From positions 1,922,001 through 1,986,000 of the forward strand of contig OW818688.1 of assembly GCA_942493265.1 (NCBI GenBank): a DNA stretch of 64,000 nucleotides. The letters run 5' to 3'. Shown one piece after another: positions 18,358 through 27,356 of the stretch; position 1 is the stretch's first letter, and every line of letters begins with the position of its first letter. Position numbers and translations under genes: made by a program. Source of the DNA: UBA12481 sp942493265. GTDB taxonomy: Bacteria; Bacteroidota; Bacteroidia; Bacteroidales; UBA12481. The notes under the pieces are model-generated. The model saw nothing but the letters and a program-made list of their open reading frames with translations, was not told the DNA's origin and searched no databases.

Positions 18358-20367
18358 CTAACCTGGGAAGGCAATCGTAAAGGTGGAGCCCACATCCTTT
18401 GTGCTTGCCACAAAGATTCTTGCATCAATGGCATCCAGCATTTTTTTGGTAATTGACAGGCCTAATCCGATTCCTTCAAATTGGCGGGTATAACTCGTAT
18501 CCTCTTGTGAAAAAGTTTCAAACAGCTGCTGCCGGTATTCTTCCTTGATGCCAATACCGGTATCCTGGACATCTAATTTTATCCAGCCTGATTCATCTTC
18601 ATACAGTTTGACGGCAACATACCCTTGATAAGTGTATTTCAACGCATTATCAAGAAGGTTCGAAATGCTGTGAACCACACAATATTCATCAGTATTGAGA
18701 AATACAGGTCCGATCGAATTTTCAAAAGTGAGCTGAAGGTTTTTTTGCCGGGCAGTGAGTTCGTATTCCCTGACTATGTTCCTGATAGTCAGATCCAGGT
18801 CGAGGTTCACGAACCGGGTCTCCCACAAGCCCGACTGGAGCCTTGATAAATTCATAATGAGGTCAATGGTACGTACCAGCCGGTTGCTGGATTCTTCAAT
18901 AATCGGAAAGTATTTCTCAGAAACCTCTGGAATAATATCTTCAACCTCTTCTTTCAGGAGTTCCGAAAAACCAATAATTGCATTAAGAGGGGTGCGGATC
19001 TCATGGGAAAGATTTGAAATGAAATAATCTTTGAGTTTACTGGCCTGTTCAGCAACTTCTTTGGCTTTGACCAAATCACTGTGAATTTTTTTTATTTCGG
19101 TAATATCCCGGCACACCCCAATCAATCCAATGACGGTGCCTGTGCTGTTCCTGATCGGGATTTTACTGGTCAGCGTCCAACCTTCAATTCCTGATGCATC
19201 AATCGATCGTTCCTCATGGTTTATCAGAGGATCTCCTTTCGACATTAAACCCTGCTCATCTTTGAAGTATTGCTCAGCCAATTCCAGTTTATACAAGTCA
19301 AAATCAGTTTTTCCAACAAGGTCCGCCGGAGAATTGAGTCCGCAATGGACAGCCGTACTGTTATTAGCGATAATAAACCGGCTCGATCTGTCCTTAAAGA
19401 AAATACGGTCGGGAAGATTATCAATCAAAGTTCTCAGACGTTCGCGCTCATGCAGCAGAATTTCCTGCGTCTCCTGTTGTTGAATTTCGATCACTTCATT
19501 GTTTCGGTAAATCCGACCCGTTATCCTGAAGATTATGATTGCAGTAACAATACTGAATAGAATGGCCAGCAGTGCTGACATGAGGGCATGGTCGATGATA
19601 CGGTAGTCGATCAGGTAAACCTGAGTCAGACCCTGGATGAGAATGGCGAAAACTACCAGCGGCAGAACAACTCCCATCAGCTTTCCACGTGCTGTCTGCC
19701 TGTTGAAAAGCCTGAAAATATAGCTGTCCTCACCGATAAAATGCATCAATCCCACCCCAAGTGCCGCAAAGCAGAATGTTGTTGTGGCTGCCATCGGAAT
19801 CACATTACTGGTGTACAAGTAAGGACTTCTGAACAGGTAGCCCAACAGGCTGATTGCGCCGATACTGCCAATGATGGTGCACAGCAGATTAACAATCCTG
19901 CTTTTAAACATATTTGGTGTCCCGGAATGACTCAGAAAATAGGCTATGCCCGCAATACAGAAAAGGCCTCCGGTTACCGGTGACATCCGGCGAATCGAGA
20001 ATTGATTCAGCTTGTTATGTAAGGGAGAAATGACACTTTCCAGCGGAAGATCTGATTGGGTAAAAAACTGGATAATTTTAAGAATGGAGAAAACGGTCAG
20101 GACTCCAACGACTATCAGACTGGCCTTTTTGATATTGTTTTTTGGAGACCCTTTGCTCTCAGTCAGCAACACCAATCCGTAAAGAAAAAATATCAGTCCG
20201 GTAACCGGAGCCATGGGAATATAATCTTTTTTGATCCGGGCCAGGATCAGAAAAAAATCCATAAAGCTCAGCAGTCCAATCGCACCCAGAAGTACGAGCA
20301 CCAATCCCGGCAGGGCCAATCCGAGGTTATAACCAGACTTTGCAGAACTATGTTTTTCTTGACTCAC
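18358..20367 (-). CDS. PAS-domain membrane sensor histidine kinase
   Basis: The 669-aa protein starts at a GTG (20367); an in-frame stop lies just upstream. Residues about 15-290 contain seven or eight membrane spans. Then come a PAS domain (about 310-425: LIDNLPDRIFFKDRSSRF ... GLIGVCRDITE), a HisKA helix with the phosphorylated histidine in SHEIRTPLNAIIGF, and an ATPase domain with the N-box NLLDNALKY, DTGIGI and GIGLGLSI. All catalytic motifs are intact. No receiver domain is fused and no response regulator gene is adjacent, so it is an orphan. The input signal is unknown. Confidence 0.88.
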   Translation of the reverse strand: MSQEKHSSAKSGYNLGLALPGLVLVLLGAIGLLSFMDFFLILARIKKDYIPMAPVTGLIFFLYGLVLLTESKGSPKNNIKKASLIVVGVLTVFSILKIIQFFTQSDLPLESVISPLHNKLNQFSIRRMSPVTGGLFCIAGIAYFLSHSGTPNMFKSRIVNLLCTIIGSIGAISLLGYLFRSPYLYTSNVIPMAATTTFCFAALGVGLMHFIGEDSYIFRLFNRQTARGKLMGVVLPLVVFAILIQGLTQVYLIDYRIIDHALMSALLAILFSIVTAIIIFRITGRIYRNNEVIEIQQQETQEILLHERERLRTLIDNLPDRIFFKDRSSRFIIANNSTAVHCGLNSPADLVGKTDFDLYKLELAEQYFKDEQGLMSKGDPLINHEERSIDASGIEGWTLTSKIPIRNSTGTVIGLIGVCRDITEIKKIHSDLVKAKEVAEQASKLKDYFISNLSHEIRTPLNAIIGFSELLKEEVEDIIPEVSEKYFPIIEESSNRLVRTIDLIMNLSRLQSGLWETRFVNLDLDLTIRNIVREYELTARQKNLQLTFENSIGPVFLNTDEYCVVHSISNLLDNALKYTYQGYVAVKLYEDESGWIKLDVQDTGIGIKEEYRQQLFETFSQEDTSYTRQFEGIGLGLSITKKMLDAIDARIFVASTKDVGSTFTIAFPG

Positions 20368-20512
20368 TTTTTAACTTTGATGTTAAATATACTGATAATT
20401 ATAAAATATCAGATTTTGGGTGGATTTTCCCCGCATTTTTCCCGGCCAGATCGCTGAAAATGCTTACTGGGAGAGTGATTTAAAAACAGGTTAGTTGAAC
20501 ATATCTCTTCGC

Positions 20513-20950
20513 TCACTTCCTGACGGTCGAATGCAGGAACTCAAGTTTCCATTTATTGTCAACCTTTTTGAAGTTTGCACTTTCTAACCAGTTGGTTATC
20601 ATATGTATCGTATCGTTAATAACAAATTCTCCGTGATTGAAATAACACATGTTCCCTGAATTGTTGTCAACGTTAATTTTAAAGTTATCAAATTTATATT
20701 CAGCGGAAAATTTTGGGAAATTCTTCAGAAGGTTAATCAAACTGTCATTATTAAAGACTTTCCCATCCTCGTATAAAATAAAATCACTGGTCGTAATGTC
20801 CTTCATTTTTTGAAAGTCCCTAGACTTAATCCCATTAAAGTAATCAATTAATACGACTTTTAATTGCTCCGGATCGTCTGTTTGGTTTTTTTGCTGACAG
20901 GCTGTCAATAGTGCCGCCTGAATTACAACAAGGAGGATTAGCTTTTTCAT
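20513..20950 (-). CDS. NTF2-like (DUF4440/SnoaL-type) lipoprotein
   Basis: The 145-aa product has a lipoprotein signal (LVVIQAALLTACQQK, lipobox LTAC). The rest has the helix-then-sheet layout of the NTF2/SnoaL fold: VVLIDYFNGIKSRDFQKMKDI, then TSDFILYEDGKVF and the closing NKWKLEFLHSTV strand. Such domains bind small ligands or act as simple enzymes; nothing here shows which. Its promoter is copy 3 of the TTTGGTGG/TAACTTTT element. Confidence 0.75.
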   Translation of the reverse strand: MKKLILLVVIQAALLTACQQKNQTDDPEQLKVVLIDYFNGIKSRDFQKMKDITTSDFILYEDGKVFNNDSLINLLKNFPKFSAEYKFDNFKINVDNNSGNMCYFNHGEFVINDTIHMITNWLESANFKKVDNKWKLEFLHSTVRK

Positions 20951-20979
20951 GGTTCTGCAATTTTAGGATTATTTATGTT

Positions 20980-21032
20980 AAACCATTCATCCATAAAAGT
21001 TAGCGAAAAATTTTTAGACCGCCAAATTGTCT
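20980..21032 (-). promoter_or_regulatory. Shared promoter element, copy 3; natural empty site of the transposon
   Basis: TTTG at 21023-21026 and TAACTTTT at 20995-21002 on the minus strand, 28 bp apart. It continues on the gene side into AACCATTCATCCATAAA, collinear with the two flanks of the transposon joined at one ATAAA. It lies directly upstream of the 20950 lipoprotein gene. Confidence 0.65.
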
Positions 21033-21146
21033 TTTTGTTAAGTGGTTTGTCTTTTTCACTATGTGAATCATGTAACTCTTCCCTGTAATTGTATAACTTT
21101 TTTCAGCCTTCAGGGATTCATCTTTGTATGGAAATAGAATATCAAT

Positions 21147-21545
21147 ATGGAAGCTCAAACGATAAAAGCCAATCCTTTCCTTAATAGCATCAGTATGTCA
21201 CTGCCTGACACACTAATGTCATTTGATTTGCCGAACCTGATTGACAGGATGAAACACACGCCAACCTGGACAATTGGCGAGCTTTATGCGGAGGTCCTTT
21301 TAAAAAGCCCGGACAGGCATATCGTGCTTGCTGCCATGCGGGCAGGAACTGAAATAGAATCTTATCAGTCAAACCGTTCCATTACGGTTCATGTTATCGA
21401 GGGGAAAGTAAAAATTCATATTCAGAACGGATCCATAACCCTTGGTCAGGGAAAAATGCTGTTAATAAAGGATAAGGTGAAGTACAGTCTGACAATTGGG
21501 GAAGATGCCGTGCTTCTTTTAACCATAGTAAAAGATAAATTTTAA
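21147..21545 (+). CDS. Cupin-domain protein
   Basis: A 132-aa cytoplasmic protein without signal peptide. Residues 45-130 fold as a cupin: LLKSPDRHIVLAAMRAGTEI, VHVIEGKVKIHIQNGSITLGQGKMLLIK (the G-rich turns of cupin motif 1 and 2) and the closing strand AVLLLTIVK. The usual metal-binding histidine pair of motif 1 is not present, as Tyr/Ser occupy those places, so it is more likely a sensor or binding protein than a metal enzyme. The small membrane protein gene lies 24 bp downstream, probably in the same operon. Confidence 0.75.
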   Translation: MEAQTIKANPFLNSISMSLPDTLMSFDLPNLIDRMKHTPTWTIGELYAEVLLKSPDRHIVLAAMRAGTEIESYQSNRSITVHVIEGKVKIHIQNGSITLGQGKMLLIKDKVKYSLTIGEDAVLLLTIVKDKF

Positions 21546-21569
21546 CAAATTCATATTCAATAAAATACC

Positions 21570-21779
21570 ATGAAAGCATTTGGCATTGTACTGGTAATTA
21601 TTGGTCTGGCATTGACCATCTTTACGGCTGTAAATTTTACCACCCGCGAGAAGGTTGTGGATATCGGTAAACTTGAAGTTTTTGCCGACAAACCCCATAA
21701 TATGAGATGGTCGCCACTGATCGGCATTGCCATAATGGGCATTGGCGGAATCGTTTTGTGGAAGGGTGGCAAGCGATAG
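21570..21779 (+). CDS. Small two-span membrane protein
   Basis: A 69-aa protein with two hydrophobic helices (IVLVIIGLALTIFTAV and PLIGIAIMGIGGIVLWKG), separated by a short polar loop with VDIGKLEV. This pattern occurs in small uncharacterised membrane proteins of Bacteroidota. It is probably co-transcribed with the cupin gene (24-bp gap). Function unknown. Confidence 0.65.
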   Translation: MKAFGIVLVIIGLALTIFTAVNFTTREKVVDIGKLEVFADKPHNMRWSPLIGIAIMGIGGIVLWKGGKR

Positions 21780-21831
21780 CCGGGTAAACAGATGGGTTGG
21801 CACTTCTCTGCCGGCTTTCGATTGCCTTACG

Positions 21832-21902
21832 CTACTTTATGGCCACCAGCTTCTTGGAAACAACATCTTTGCCCGCATGCAGGCGGGACAGGTTTTGATT
21901 TC
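21832..21902 (-). pseudogene. Possible remnant of a T9SS sorting domain
   Basis: A short minus-strand frame ends KDVVSKKLVAIK followed by TAG (21832-21834). This closely resembles the last residues of type A T9SS domains. Upstream, where the domain should continue, the sequence holds a near-palindrome CCCGC-CTGCAT-GCGGG instead. No gene of sufficient length precedes it. It may be the end of a destroyed T9SS gene, but the stretch is short enough to be chance. Confidence 0.35.
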
Positions 21903-21994
21903 ATAGTGTAGGTTTATTTACTTTTTTTTACTCTCCTTGACGGGAATGGTTTTTACTTCTCTGTGTGGAGCATATTGCTTATATTTATAAAGCT

Positions 21995-23869
21995 ATGAAG
22001 AAAAGCCTGATATCGGTTATCCTGTTCGTATTGATTTTTTCACTTCCGGCATGGGTACAGAATGTGGAAGTAAAAAACAATAGTTTTTATATCGACGGGA
22101 AAAAGTTTTTTGTGAAAGGAATCGGCTATGAAGTCGGGGCCACTCCGGGTAAAGTGCCCTGGGCCAGAACCTTTGATCCGGAACTTTTGCGTTTTGATAT
22201 GGAGCGCATCGTGGAGGGTGGCTTTAATACCATCCGCACCTGGGCGCCGTTCACAGTACAGGAACTTGATATCATCAAGCAATATGATATCAAGATCATT
22301 ATGGGAATCTGGATAGATCCAGCCGGAAACTTCTCCGACAAAACATTCGTTGATCAGGCCAAAACCATAGTATCCGATGTGCTCAGTTATTCTAAAAATT
22401 ACGATAACATCATTGCCTATCTCATCATGAATGAACCGCAACCCGAAATCATTGCCAGAGCGGGTTATGACGGTACAGTGTCCCTGTGGAAGGAACTGAC
22501 CGGTATCATTCATGCCAGGCATCCCAACCGGCCCGTAAGCATGGCCAATACCTGCAACGGAACCTATATCGGTTCTGATGTATTCGATTTTAGCGCATAC
22601 AACGTTTATATATACAACCCGGTGACCGTCAACTACCTCCACGGCTACCGCGACTTCATCAGTTATCTGAATAAATTAAACAATAACGGCTCTCCGCTGA
22701 TTGTTACGGAATACGGGCTGTCCGTTTCGCCAGCCGGTCCGGGAAATTGGGGATATGGCGGTAATAGCCTGACCGACCAGGAAGAAGGGATTCTGTTTAT
22801 GTATAAATCGCTGGTGGATGGCGGTGCAGCCGGTTCCTGTGTATTTAATTACAGTGATGGCTGGTGGAAAGCAGGCAATGAATTTGTTCACGACAACCTT
22901 GTTGAAGAGTGGTTTGGATTGGTCAATTACACCAGCTTATCTGATCGTTTCGGACAGGAACGTCCGGTGTGGAAAGCTGTTAAAACATACCAGACTGCCA
23001 TAATCACGCAACCGAGGTCATCAGAAATTTATATCGCTAAAGTACCTGTTGAGATCTTTATCGGTGGCAGTGTCGACCGGATTGATATCCTGCTGAGTAA
23101 TGAAACAGTTTATCACCGGCAACCGGTAAATGATTACCTGATTGATACCCTGCTGTTCCCGAATCTGGATATGCAAGATGCCACATTGGTTTTTAATTGT
23201 TTTGATGCGGCAAACAACCTGGTGAAAAGTGAAGAAAAGAGCATTCTGATCACCTCCGGGCAATTGGTTTTACCCTCCGTCAAAATCAGCATTGCCAATA
23301 AAGATTATTGGAAGAGTGGTTTTATAGATGTTAATTATAGGATTGATAAGCCATCTGTTTTTTCTGCCAGCTCCCGGCTTGACTATATTTATTACCCGCA
23401 CGTCGGATTCAATTATGGTGAAAAATTTCAGTGGACTATGCCCGGCGGCGACCAGGTCGATTTCTCATCGCGCCACTCTTTTGATGCTGCAGTGAACGTG
23501 ATAACGGTAGGGGCCGGTTTTAACGTGACATACAATGGTTTTCGAAAACGTATTGTGAATCAGCTTACTCTATCCCGGATTAATAGTATTTCAAACCGAG
23601 CAGACCAGCCTGCACTAACCCCGCCAATCATACGTATTTACCCCAACCCGGTTCAGGATCATTTTATCGTGGCTTTTGATCAGGAGGTTGCACCAACCAA
23701 TTTCACTTATACCCTGATTAATTGTATGGGTGTAATTGTAAAACATCAGGAAACGGTACACAGTAACCAGCCGACCAATATCAATGAATTAAAACCTGGT
23801 ATCTACTATATCAGGATCGCTTTGGGGGGGCTATCTGAAGTCAGAACCTATAAGCTGGTAAAATTTTAA
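21995..23869 (+). CDS. Secreted GH5/GH2-like glycosidase with T9SS domain
   Basis: I begin at ATG 21995, which opens directly into a signal peptide (KKSLISVILFVLIFSLPA); an earlier ATG adds ten unrelated residues. The 624-aa protein has a TIM-barrel domain (about 25-330). FFVKGIGYEVG forms strand 1, AYLIMNEPQPE carries the acid/base Glu, and LIVTEYGLSV carries the nucleophile Glu. This is the clan GH-A arrangement seen in GH5, GH2 and GH72-like enzymes. A beta-sandwich region follows, then a T9SS sorting domain (IYPNPVQDHF ... PGIYYIRI ... YKLVKF). It should act on beta-linked glycans at the cell surface; the exact substrate is unknown. Confidence 0.8.
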   Translation: MKKSLISVILFVLIFSLPAWVQNVEVKNNSFYIDGKKFFVKGIGYEVGATPGKVPWARTFDPELLRFDMERIVEGGFNTIRTWAPFTVQELDIIKQYDIKIIMGIWIDPAGNFSDKTFVDQAKTIVSDVLSYSKNYDNIIAYLIMNEPQPEIIARAGYDGTVSLWKELTGIIHARHPNRPVSMANTCNGTYIGSDVFDFSAYNVYIYNPVTVNYLHGYRDFISYLNKLNNNGSPLIVTEYGLSVSPAGPGNWGYGGNSLTDQEEGILFMYKSLVDGGAAGSCVFNYSDGWWKAGNEFVHDNLVEEWFGLVNYTSLSDRFGQERPVWKAVKTYQTAIITQPRSSEIYIAKVPVEIFIGGSVDRIDILLSNETVYHRQPVNDYLIDTLLFPNLDMQDATLVFNCFDAANNLVKSEEKSILITSGQLVLPSVKISIANKDYWKSGFIDVNYRIDKPSVFSASSRLDYIYYPHVGFNYGEKFQWTMPGGDQVDFSSRHSFDAAVNVITVGAGFNVTYNGFRKRIVNQLTLSRINSISNRADQPALTPPIIRIYPNPVQDHFIVAFDQEVAPTNFTYTLINCMGVIVKHQETVHSNQPTNINELKPGIYYIRIALGGLSEVRTYKLVKF

Positions 23870-23938
23870 TCGGCATTGCTGCTATAAACAATCAATCCAT
23901 TTTGAGTTGCTGAACCAATTCCGGGCCATTCGGCTCAA

Positions 23939-25495
23939 TTATTTGACCAGGCTGGATTTCATCCCTGAAAGGATGGATCTAAAAGCGTAGCCGAAAAGGA
24001 ATCTCTCAGGATCCCTTTCATGATTTATTATTCCCACCCTTATTTCATGGCCGGGAAGCGGGTTTGAATCAGGTATTTTCCTGTTGACGACAAATGAAAT
24101 GATGCGCTCTACGATAGCGGTGGTATCATTTGTCCTCTTATTTTTAACGGCCAGATCCAACCCGTGATAAAGCAACGTCAGGTCACCGGTGGCTCTTTGG
24201 TTATTCGCCGTAAAATCGAAATTCATCTTATCAATGGTACCGGATGTTACGTACATGAAGGCATTTTTCTCCAGTATAGGATTCAGGCTTTCACCTTCCA
24301 TAGCCGACAGGTGACCAATAAGTGAAAAGGTATTGTTCCGGTCAAAGATGCCGGCCTTGAGTACCACAGCCAGCTTGCCTGTTCTCATAAGGAGCGCATC
24401 TGCATGAAGTTCCATGAATCCGGTTTCCTGCTTATAAATTGTATCGTTCGTGATTTTGGAAATTTTAGCATGGATGTCATTAAAGCTGATATGGCCGGGC
24501 TCGGTGGCCTTAAGTGCATGTGCCGTATACCTGACATCTCCGCTGTATAATTGAATGGAATCAATCCGGAGATACCCCGGGTACTGGTAAATCAGATCCT
24601 GAAACGTGGTCTTTGAAATGTGACGGATTTCTTTTCTCTGGTCCTTGAATACCACAATGTCCATATTACTGATTTCAACAAATCTGCAGGTCAGTTTCTT
24701 TGACTCAATAAATTCTTCAAATTGAAAATCATGGAATAGAGTATTGCTCAGATTTGCATCGATTCGTGCAGTTTGAAAAGCAAATTGTGCAGTAAACTTG
24801 TAGTTCGGATAATTAGGATGCATCAACAGGCTATCTGTTCTGAGCAGGTGTGAAACCGAGTTATATTCCACGCCGTAAGCCAGATAGGTATACAGGCTGT
24901 CGGGTGAAACTGATCCCAGCCCGTCGGCCCGGACAATAAAACCCTTAGCCAGGGAAATATTGAGGGTATCCAGTTTCTTGCATTGTAAATCGTTCGCTTT
25001 AATGGTGCCATTATTTAATGACCAGGCCTGTGGCGTTGTGGATTTCCGCAAAGCCAGATCGATTCCATTAACTGTAAGCCGGTCAATCCGGATATTTAGC
25101 GGGGAGACTAACGGTGCCAATGGTTTCTTTGAAGGCGGGATCATCCCGGTAAACAGGATCCGGTCAATGTTCAACTCATGGATTTGGACAGATTTATTAA
25201 AAATGATTTTAAAAAGGTTTATCCTGCTGAATTTTATCTCAGCTATTTCTCCGCTTAAATTTTCCCGGCCATCCGGGGCATTGGCAGAATTTATCAGGAT
25301 CTTGTTGAGGGTCAATCCTGATCTGAACAACAAAACATGAGCCTTGCCAATTTCAACCCGGTAATCACTGTCCGGTTTATTCACTGCTGTCTGGATTTTT
25401 TGCGCAACCCAGGGTTCAACAAAGAGCAAAACCGACATCTTCACCAGGATGATCAGAACCACAAAAACCACAACGAATTTTAAAAATTTACGCAT
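23939..25495 (-). CDS. AsmA/DUF748-like envelope protein
   Basis: The 518-aa protein has an N-terminal membrane anchor (VVVFVVLIILVKMSVLLF). Long beta-rich repeats typical of AsmA-family proteins follow, such as FRSGLTLNKILINSANAP, KFSRINLFKIIFNKSVQIHELNID and LNIRIDRLTVNGIDLALR. These families include proteins thought to move or organise lipids between inner and outer membrane. It stands alone, convergent with the glycosidase gene upstream in the window. The family is moderately certain; the role is inferred. Confidence 0.7.
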   Translation of the reverse strand: MRKFLKFVVVFVVLIILVKMSVLLFVEPWVAQKIQTAVNKPDSDYRVEIGKAHVLLFRSGLTLNKILINSANAPDGRENLSGEIAEIKFSRINLFKIIFNKSVQIHELNIDRILFTGMIPPSKKPLAPLVSPLNIRIDRLTVNGIDLALRKSTTPQAWSLNNGTIKANDLQCKKLDTLNISLAKGFIVRADGLGSVSPDSLYTYLAYGVEYNSVSHLLRTDSLLMHPNYPNYKFTAQFAFQTARIDANLSNTLFHDFQFEEFIESKKLTCRFVEISNMDIVVFKDQRKEIRHISKTTFQDLIYQYPGYLRIDSIQLYSGDVRYTAHALKATEPGHISFNDIHAKISKITNDTIYKQETGFMELHADALLMRTGKLAVVLKAGIFDRNNTFSLIGHLSAMEGESLNPILEKNAFMYVTSGTIDKMNFDFTANNQRATGDLTLLYHGLDLAVKNKRTNDTTAIVERIISFVVNRKIPDSNPLPGHEIRVGIINHERDPERFLFGYAFRSILSGMKSSLVK

Positions 25496-25670
25496 GACTA
25501 TGATTTAATCAACCGGTAAAAATGTAACATCGCGGCTCAGAAAGCTTTACATAATTTCTATAAATAATTGTATCATTCCCACATCAGGCGTTTTTCTGTT
25601 AAGGGATACCTTGATGATTATTCTTAACTTAGCAAGGTCTTCGGCCAGAATTACTCTTAAAATAAATGCA

Positions 25671-26210
25671 ATGGAAAGGCTGATCGGAATCACATCTGCA
25701 CAGGATATACTACCGGGATACCGTGAAACGCCAATCGGAAGGCTGGTGGAATACCACAACCTGGGCCGGCAGTTTGAAATATATAACAGGGCCCGGCTTC
25801 TGGTTGGCATGTGCATGGATAACCGGAAGCATCTCCATATGCCGGATAATTTTGCCTTTATCATCCGTTCAGGGGGCGCCAACCTGAGGTACAGCGAGTT
25901 TAAGGTTTCCTATGCGATCGCCGTTGGACGGGTGAGCCACATTGCGCTGATCGGACATAACCATTGCGGAATGGTCAATCTGGTTGCACGGAAAAGTGAA
26001 TTTGTCGACGGGTTGGTGGCCCAGGCTGGTTGGGAGCAGGCAATGGCGGAAGAGCATTTCAGGCAATTCGCGCTCATGTTCGAAATCGGTAACGAAATCG
26101 ATTTTATACAGAGCGAATCCATCCGGCTCCGGCTTCGATATCCGAAGATTATGATTGCACCTATGTTTTACCTGGTTGAGGATAACAAGTTGTATTTCAT
26201 CAGGGAATAG
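25671..26210 (+). CDS. Beta-class carbonic anhydrase-like protein
   Basis: The start is placed at ATG 25671, because the longest frame prefixes 20 residues unlike the family. The 179-aa product has the beta-carbonic anhydrase signature: CMDNRKH (first zinc Cys with the Asp-Arg dyad) near residue 46 and GHNHCGM (zinc His and second Cys) near residue 100, separated by a Rossmann-like core with AFIIRSGGANLR. Such enzymes convert CO2 to bicarbonate. No transporter lies beside it. Its 3' end overlaps the 3' end of the convergent kinase gene by 11 bp. Confidence 0.82.
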   Translation: MERLIGITSAQDILPGYRETPIGRLVEYHNLGRQFEIYNRARLLVGMCMDNRKHLHMPDNFAFIIRSGGANLRYSEFKVSYAIAVGRVSHIALIGHNHCGMVNLVARKSEFVDGLVAQAGWEQAMAEEHFRQFALMFEIGNEIDFIQSESIRLRLRYPKIMIAPMFYLVEDNKLYFIRE

Positions 26211-27273
26211 GCAATGTGAGTTCAAGGGTTGCATGAACCCAGCCATTTTCTTCGATCAGCCTGAATGAACTGTGTTCCTCGTGCAGCAGTGCAAGCCTGT
26301 TTTTGATTATCTCAATACTATTACTGGTTTCATCGGTGCCTTTGGGGCTTAACGCTTTTGCAACAACCAGTTTACCGGTGTTTGATACCCTTATTCTGAG
26401 TACATTGTCAATTAAGCTAATAGACAACCTGATAATCAATGGTTTTTTATTCTGCTCCATCCCATATTTTACGGCGTTTTCTACGAGCAGGTGAATAATA
26501 AATGATGGGATCAACAGGTTTCGGGTTTCATCGTCAACTGAAATTTCAAATTCAAACCCTTCCTCGAACCGTGTTTTTTGAATATCCAGATATTTCATCA
26601 CGGACCGGGTCTCCTTTTCGATAGAAATCGACTGATCCTGCTTCTCCAGGGTAGACCGGTAATAGTCCGACATTTCGACCACCAGTTGCTTTGCCTTACT
26701 GGCATTTTCGTCGATCAGGGCATGGATGGAGTTCAGCACGTTAAACAGGAAGTGAGGATTTATCTGGTAATGCAGCATTTTAAGTTTAACCTCTCTTGCC
26801 AGGTTCTCCGCTTTATGCATTTCAGTAGTTTGCTTGGCATACTTAAGCTGGAGGCGGGTGAGATAAAAGGTCGCGTTTAGAAAAAGAATGGATGCCATGA
26901 GCGCGGGAGAATATTTTTTAAGCACATCCAGGGTTACCACTGGGCGGTTAGCCCTGTGCCAGAAAACGGTTTCGAGTGCCGATGAACAATAGATGAGAAG
27001 GGTAGGGCCTAATATAGTGAAGACTAAAACCATGACAACGACCAGATACATCAGACTTCTCATCAGGGCCCATTTATAAGAAATAATCAGCAGAAGGACA
27101 AACGGTAACAGCGACAGAAACTCGAACAATTGCTCCAGAAATAAAATCTTTGTTTTGTCTGGGGATGGAGCATGCCAGGCCAGCCAATCCAGGGTCCGGG
27201 TTGTCTCAATCAAAATCAGCACAACCATCAGGTTGAAGAAAAAGGGATACTTGTTGTAAAATTTTTTAAACAT
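26200..27273 (-). CDS. Orphan LytS-type sensor kinase with altered ATP-binding motif
   Basis: A 357-aa membrane protein: four hydrophobic spans in the first 135 residues, then the His_kinase domain with KLKMLHYQINPHFLFN (phosphorylated His) and an ATPase domain with the N-box LVENAVKYG. It matches the kinase at 54204-55265 almost end to end (both have RTLDWLAW/RTLDWMAW and the same YKWA loop). Where the paralogue has GTGSGIENIKSRL this one has ETSNSIEIIKNRL, so the glycine-rich ATP-lid motif is lost. No response regulator gene adjoins it. It may be a pseudokinase or signal-binding decoy acting with the other pair. Confidence 0.85.
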   Translation of the reverse strand: MFKKFYNKYPFFFNLMVVLILIETTRTLDWLAWHAPSPDKTKILFLEQLFEFLSLLPFVLLLIISYKWALMRSLMYLVVVMVLVFTILGPTLLIYCSSALETVFWHRANRPVVTLDVLKKYSPALMASILFLNATFYLTRLQLKYAKQTTEMHKAENLAREVKLKMLHYQINPHFLFNVLNSIHALIDENASKAKQLVVEMSDYYRSTLEKQDQSISIEKETRSVMKYLDIQKTRFEEGFEFEISVDDETRNLLIPSFIIHLLVENAVKYGMEQNKKPLIIRLSISLIDNVLRIRVSNTGKLVVAKALSPKGTDETSNSIEIIKNRLALLHEEHSSFRLIEENGWVHATLELTLPIP

Positions 27274-27356
27274 TTTTTACTTCCTGGCCTTGTTCCCCTT
27301 AATCAATTCCATCGGATTATCAGGGACTTGCCCGACAACTTTTGTAGGATCTCACT

